Assembly (NCBI GenBank): GCA_963660915.1
Contig: CAVLAO010000088.1
Span: 1 to 6,567, forward strand
DNA: 6,567 nt
Source: UMGS1766 sp963660915
Lineage (GTDB): Bacteria; Bacillota; Clostridia; Oscillospirales; Oscillospiraceae
Reading direction: 5' to 3'
The position numbers were made by a program, and so were the translations under genes. Below, in pieces: positions 5,603 to 6,567 of the stretch; the stretch's first letter is position 1; each line of letters starts with the position of its first letter. Below the pieces are notes generated by a model. The model saw only the letters and a program-made list of their open reading frames with translations. It was not told the DNA's origin and ran no database searches.

Positions 5603-6403
5603 TTATTTACCTTCAAATCTCGGAGTTCTTTTTTCTTGAAATGCCTGAACTGCCTCATGGAAATCCTTACTTCCCATAAGTTGGATACTCAAATCATGTT
5701 CAATTTGTCGTGCATTTTCGAATCCGGTATCAAGCGCACCCAAGCTGATAATTTGCTTAATCCCGCGAACGGCTAACGGTGGCTTTTTAACGATGATCGA
5801 CATGATCTTCTCTACCTCATCAAACACGGTCTGATCCGGAAACACGCGATTGATAATTCCCTGTCTGCACGCCTCTTCCGCGGACAACCGCGTACCAAGC
5901 AAAAGCATCTCTTTTGCGCGAATCATATTCGTACGACGCGGCAAACGGATTGCGCCGCCCCAACCTGGAACCAATCCTATATCCACTTCTGTCATACCAA
6001 AACGAGCACTTTCTCCTGCGTAAATAAGGTCACAGGACAATGCAATTTCAAATCCGCCGCCAATGCACCACCCTGATACTGCCGCTATCGTCGGTTTCTT
6101 CATATTTAGAATGGTATCGCGCAGTTTAACTCCTCGCCGATACATAGCCTCACTGTCCGATGGCGTTTGAATTTCAGAAAGGCTCTCCATCGCCCCACCT
6201 GCTGAGAAGGCTCTTGTTCCTGCACCTCGAAAAATAATCCCCCGTACGGAAGGATCATTTTCCAAGGCTGTTATAGCATCAATAAACTGCAACTGCATCT
6301 TTGTTGTCAGAGCATTCAGTTCGTCTGGATTATGAATTGTTAAAATGGCAAACTGCCCTTCTGAATTCTTTCGGATATCAATCAATATAGTGGCTTCACT
6401 CAT
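5603..6403 (-). CDS. Enoyl-CoA hydratase/isomerase (crotonase family)
   Basis: This 266-residue crotonase-fold protein is full length for the family (about 255-270). These enzymes bind acyl-CoA thioesters in the cytoplasm, and many hydrate a 2-enoyl-CoA. The oxyanion-hole segments are AFSAGG (65-70) and GWCIGGGFE (111-119). Glu119 (GGGFE) and Glu139 (GMTEVDIGLVPGWGG) match the two catalytic glutamates of true hydratases (Glu144 and Glu164 in rat mitochondrial enzyme numbering), so hydratase activity is plausible. NPDELNAL (25-32) is the usual CoA-binding N-terminal motif. The ATG at 6403 has GAGGAG (6419-6414) 10 bases upstream; an in-frame TTG at 6421 starts before that Shine-Dalgarno sequence. 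No beta-oxidation or butyryl-CoA genes are adjacent. A divergent acyl-thioesterase-like gene begins 90 bases away. The exact substrate is unknown. Confidence 0.88.
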   Translation of the reverse strand: MSEATILIDIRKNSEGQFAILTIHNPDELNALTTKMQLQFIDAITALENDPSVRGIIFRGAGTRAFSAGGAMESLSEIQTPSDSEAMYRRGVKLRDTILNMKKPTIAAVSGWCIGGGFEIALSCDLIYAGESARFGMTEVDIGLVPGWGGAIRLPRRTNMIRAKEMLLLGTRLSAEEACRQGIINRVFPDQTVFDEVEKIMSIIVKKPPLAVRGIKQIISLGALDTGFENARQIEHDLSIQLMGSKDFHEAVQAFQEKRTPRFEGK

Positions 6404-6423
6404 TGTATACTCGCTCCTCAATG

Positions 6424-6443
6424 CATTTGACTGTTTTCAAATG
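6424..6443. promoter_or_regulatory. Palindromic operator candidate in the divergent promoter region
   Basis: CATTTGA (6424-6430) and TCAAATG (6437-6443) form a perfect 7-bp inverted repeat with a 6-base spacer. It covers the -35 hexamer of the + strand promoter and lies 20 bases upstream of the crotonase start codon. A bound repressor could therefore affect both divergent genes. The regulator is not identified. Confidence 0.5.
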
Positions 6444-6456
6444 ATGTGCTTATAAT
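6427..6456 (+). promoter_or_regulatory. Strong promoter for the right-edge + strand gene
   Basis: TTGACT (6427-6432) and a perfect TATAAT (6451-6456) are separated by 18 bases. A start near 6463 would give a leader of about 30 bases before the ATG at 6494. The -35 lies inside the palindrome at 6424-6443. Confidence 0.75.
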
Positions 6457-6493
6457 AAAATATAGAACTTTAATAAGGAAGTGTTCTCTTATC

Positions 6494-6567
6494 ATGACAA
6501 AAGAAGAAATGGAACAATATGTTTTAAAAAATCATTTCATGCGATACAATCACATTGAATTGTGCTC
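6494..6567 (+). CDS. N-terminal fragment, possibly a PaaI-type hotdog thioesterase
   Basis: The frame opens at the ATG at 6494 and runs off the window, giving 24 full codons: MTKEEMEQYVLKN, then HFMRYNHIELC. AAGGAAG (6475-6481) lies 12 bases upstream, a rather long spacing, and a strong promoter precedes it. The pattern of a short acidic helix, then H-F-x-R-Y-N-x-I-E-L, resembles the opening of PaaI-family thioesterases (DRFAxHNGIEL-like), which hydrolyse acyl-CoA thioesters. Divergence from a crotonase gene is compatible with acyl-CoA metabolism. The fragment ends before any catalytic residue, so the function is a suggestion. That a real gene starts here is much more secure than its family. 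Confidence 0.5.
   Translation, partial: MTKEEMEQYVLKNHFMRYNHIELC

Noticed and set aside
1..6567. tRNA, rRNA, CRISPR array, insertion sequence, prophage or toxin-antitoxin features
   Set aside because: I looked on both strands and found no tRNA-like cloverleaf, repeat-spacer array, transposase, or small paired genes. The window is ordinary housekeeping and fermentative metabolism.

Overview
The window looks like a draft or metagenomic contig from an anaerobic, low-to-mid GC Firmicute of the class Clostridia. The reasons are strong AAGGAGG-type ribosome binding sites, an Asp23/Gls24 family protein, an NfnAB-type flavin/iron-sulfur transhydrogenase, a near-consensus Rex operator, and a stand-alone crotonase. 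An Oscillospirales-type gut anaerobe is a guess, not a result. There are three runs of N (536-559, 1456-1465, 2274-2348), and each affects how a gene should be read.

Layout. On the + strand at the left edge are the last 52 residues of a CYTH-domain protein (to 161) and a complete but N-interrupted Asp23/Gls24 protein (226-603). A convergent intergenic region (604-838) holds two large hairpins. On the - strand, in transcription order, come: an enoyl-CoA hydratase/isomerase (6403-5603), a Cof-type HAD-IIB phosphatase (5478-4693) with a clear terminator, a class I/II PLP aminotransferase (4504-3332), and the nfnA-nfnB pair (3145-839). At the right edge a + strand gene starts at 6494, divergent from the crotonase; its first 24 residues resemble a PaaI-type hotdog thioesterase.

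How the genes work together. NfnA and NfnB are the two subunits of an electron-bifurcating NADH-dependent ferredoxin:NADP+ oxidoreductase, which balances NADH, NADPH and ferredoxin pools in fermenters. A promoter (TTGCAA-N17-TAAAAT with extended -10) precedes nfnA, and just upstream of it is an 18-bp palindrome differing from the clostridial Rex (NADH/NAD+ sensor) operator at one position. This suggests redox control of the operon. The crotonase and the putative thioesterase share a divergent intergenic region whose + strand promoter carries a 7-bp-arm palindrome over the -35, suggesting a shared acyl-CoA-related regulator. The aminotransferase and HAD phosphatase show no clear functional link to the rest.

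I see no obviously new multi-gene system. The most useful points are the Rex-like site, the permuted hairpin flanked by 8-bp direct repeats, the divergent operator, and three places where assembly gaps distort gene models, including an apparent 771-residue fusion that is really two genes.
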